From the NCBI GenBank assembly GCA_021443405.1, contig JABUUA010000079.1:1-7679 (forward strand): 7,679 nucleotides of DNA, given 5' to 3'. The stretch is from Bacteroidaceae bacterium. GTDB lineage: Bacteria; Bacteroidota; Bacteroidia; Bacteroidales; Bacteroidaceae. The notes beneath the pieces are model-generated. The model worked only from the letters and a program-made list of their open reading frames with translations, was not told the origin of the DNA and did not search any database. This document shows positions 6,545 to 7,679 of this stretch, one piece after another. The position numbers and the translations under genes are program-made. How positions within the stretch are numbered: the first letter of the stretch is position 1; every line of letters begins with the position of its first letter.

Positions 6545-7483
6545 ATGAGCGAAAAGAAAGATTTTTTGGTGTTCTCGGGCTCGGCCTCACGCTACTTGGC
6601 CGAGAAGATTTGTGCCAGTCTCGACTGCCCGCTGGGCAACCTGGTCATCACCCGTTTTGCCGACGGAGAATTTGCCGTCTCCTACGAAGAGAGCGTTCGC
6701 GGACGCGACCTCTATCTGGTGCAGAGCACCTTCCCCAACAGCGACAACCTGATGGAACTGCTGCTGATGATTGACGCCGCCAAGCGCGCCTCGGCCCGGA
6801 CCATCAACGCCGTCATCCCATATTTCGGCTGGGCGCGTCAGGACCGCAAGGACAAGCCGCGCGTTTCCATCGGCGCAAAACTCGTGGCCGACATGCTGTC
6901 GGTTGCCGGCATCGACCGCCTTATCACCATGGACCTCCACGCCGACCAGGAGCAGGGCTTCTTCGATGTTCCCGTTGACCATCTCTACGCCTCGAGCGTG
7001 CTGCTCCCCTACATCGAGAGCCTCGGTCTGGAGAACCTCGTCATCGCCACCCCCGACGTGGGCGGCTCGAAGCGCGCCAACAGCTACAGCAAATATCTCA
7101 AATGCCCGCTCGTGCTGTGCAACAAGACCCGCACCAAGGCCAACCAAGTGGACTCGATGCAGATAATCGGTAATGTGGAAGACGCCAACGTGGTGCTCGT
7201 GGACGACATGGTGGACACGGCGGGAACCATCACCAAGGCGGCCAACCTCATGCTGGAGAACGGAGCGCGAAGCGTCCGCGCCATCGCCAGCCACTGCGTG
7301 ATGAGCGGCCCCGCCACCGAGCGCGTGGAGCAGTCGGCCCTCACCGAGATGGTGTTCACCGACAGCATCCCCTACGACAAGCCTTCCACCAAGGTGAAGC
7401 AGATTTCCATCGCCGACCTGATTGCCGACACCATCCGTCGCGTGCAGAACAATCTCAGCATCAGCGGCAATTATCTGATTTAG
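6545..7483 (+). CDS. prs: Ribose-phosphate pyrophosphokinase (PRPP synthetase)
   Basis: Makes PRPP from ribose 5-phosphate and ATP in the cytoplasm; PRPP feeds purine, pyrimidine, NAD, histidine and tryptophan synthesis. The 312 residues match class I enzymes (about 315). Visible motifs are RFADGEF (37-43), QSTFPNSDNLMELL (60-73), YFGWARQDRKDKPR (93-106) and DLHADQEQGFFDVPVDHLYA (130-149). The flexible catalytic loop has K194 and R196 in NKTRTKAN (193-200), and the PRPP-binding loop is LVDDMVDTAGT (218-228). All key positions look intact. The ATG at 6545 gives the expected N-terminus leading into the FSGSAS strand. The gene lies 26 bases after the ThiE-like gene with no terminator or clear promoter between them, so the two are probably cotranscribed. 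It ends with a strong intrinsic terminator. Confidence 0.97.
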   Translation: MSEKKDFLVFSGSASRYLAEKICASLDCPLGNLVITRFADGEFAVSYEESVRGRDLYLVQSTFPNSDNLMELLLMIDAAKRASARTINAVIPYFGWARQDRKDKPRVSIGAKLVADMLSVAGIDRLITMDLHADQEQGFFDVPVDHLYASSVLLPYIESLGLENLVIATPDVGGSKRANSYSKYLKCPLVLCNKTRTKANQVDSMQIIGNVEDANVVLVDDMVDTAGTITKAANLMLENGARSVRAIASHCVMSGPATERVEQSALTEMVFTDSIPYDKPSTKVKQISIADLIADTIRRVQNNLSISGNYLI

Positions 7484-7509
7484 TCGCCAACGGTCATTTT
7501 CTACCATAA

Positions 7510-7554
7510 CCCCCGAAGTCCGCGATTCGTGAGACTTCGGGGGATTTTATTTTG
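7510..7554 (+). terminator. Intrinsic terminator of prs
   Basis: A perfect 11-bp stem, CCCCCGAAGTC (7510-7520) with GACTTCGGGGG (7533-7543), encloses a 12-base loop and is followed by a T-rich tail (7544-7553). It begins 26 bases after the prs stop. On the minus strand no T tract follows the stem, so it should act only on prs-direction transcripts. Confidence 0.92.
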
Positions 7555-7557
7555 CGC

Positions 7558-7593
7558 AAAAAGAAGGACCCGCAAAAAAAAAGAATGACCCGC
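7558..7593. repeat. Short tandem repeat with 20-base period overlapping the tRNA terminator
   Basis: Two 16-base copies, 7558-7573 and 7578-7593, match at 15 of 16 positions (AAAAAGAAGGACCCGC and AAAAAGAATGACCCGC), with four further A residues between them. The second copy includes most of the downstream stem arm and the T tract of the tRNA terminator read on the minus strand. The first copy therefore looks like a partial duplicate of the terminator end. Confidence 0.75.
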
Positions 7594-7613
7594 TTGAAAC
7601 CAAGCGAGTCATT
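7574..7613 (-). terminator. Intrinsic terminator of the tRNA-Glu transcript
   Basis: On the minus strand, arms at 7601-7613 and 7584-7596 form a 13-bp stem with a GTTT loop, followed by one C and nine T residues (7574-7582). One pair is G-U in this transcript, while on the opposite strand that position is a C/A mismatch. It begins nine bases beyond the tRNA discriminator base and is convergent with the prs terminator. Confidence 0.88.
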
Positions 7614-7621
7614 GTCCGGAG

Positions 7622-7679
7622 TAGCGCCTACGGGAATCGAACCCGTGTTCCATGCGTGAGAGGCATGTGTCCTAGCCGC
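7622..7679 (-). tRNA. tRNA-Glu (anticodon CTC), 5' part outside the window
   Basis: The last 58 bases, read on the minus strand, form the 3' part of a tRNA. The anticodon stem CATGC/GCATG (7663-7667 with 7651-7655) encloses the loop CTCTCAC, placing anticodon CTC at 7658-7660, which decodes GAG. A T arm follows, ACGGG-TTCGATT-CCCGT (7630-7646). The 3' acceptor strand is AGGCGCT (7623-7629) with discriminator A at 7622. The terminal CCA is not encoded; the next bases are CTC. The AGGACA just before the anticodon stem resembles other bacterial tRNA-Glu genes. The 5' acceptor strand and most of the D arm lie beyond the right edge, so full pairing cannot be checked. Confidence 0.88.

Noticed and set aside
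6587..7507. 306-codon open frame on the minus strand
   Set aside because: It is antisense to prs, with a Val/His/Gly-rich translation typical of a shadow frame, and it runs through the prs terminator region without a promoter of its own.
7550..7561. 12-base palindrome TTTTGCGCAAAA as an operator site
   Set aside because: It lies between two convergent terminators, where no promoter is expected, and arises from the T tail of one next to an A-rich stretch of the other.

Overview
The window looks like chromosomal DNA of a Bacteroidales bacterium, probably a Prevotella-like genus. The lineage call rests on four things: promoter -7 boxes of the Bacteroidetes form TAnnTTTG before four transcription units, no obvious Shine-Dalgarno sequences, a ribosomal protein S16 with a long Ala/Lys/Glu tail, and the style of the OPT transporter and SpoIIE-type proteins. 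The coding sequences are fairly rich in third-position G/C. No insertion sequence, phage gene or CRISPR array was seen, and no intergenic stretch reaches 300 bases.

Layout, left to right. (1) Minus strand, 1-2960: a two-gene operon. An orphan NMT1/THI5-type periplasmic binding protein comes first and overlaps by four bases (ATGA) a membrane-bound Cache-HAMP-SpoIIE (PP2C) phosphatase. The phosphatase runs off the left edge just as what looks like an RsbW-type kinase domain begins. (2) Minus strand, 3048-3792: rpsP as a single-gene unit with its own promoter and a strong intrinsic terminator. (3) Minus strand, 3824-5823: an OPT-family oligopeptide transporter. (4) A 130-base divergent promoter region, 5780-5909, with the same -7 box on each strand. 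(5) Plus strand, 5910-7543: a ThiE/TenI-family protein and prs (PRPP synthetase), 26 bases apart, ending in an 11-bp intrinsic terminator. (6) Minus strand, 7574-7679: the 3' part of a tRNA-Glu(CTC) gene with its own terminator, convergent with prs.

Most of the window is housekeeping: translation (rpsP, tRNA-Glu), PRPP supply (prs), a cofactor-family enzyme and peptide uptake. The part most likely to hold under-described biology is the left operon. A solute-binding protein without permease or ATPase is translationally coupled to a sensor phosphatase of the partner-switching type, which suggests ligand sensing rather than transport. That reading is inference; the overlap, the domain motifs and the absence of transporter genes inside the window are seen directly.
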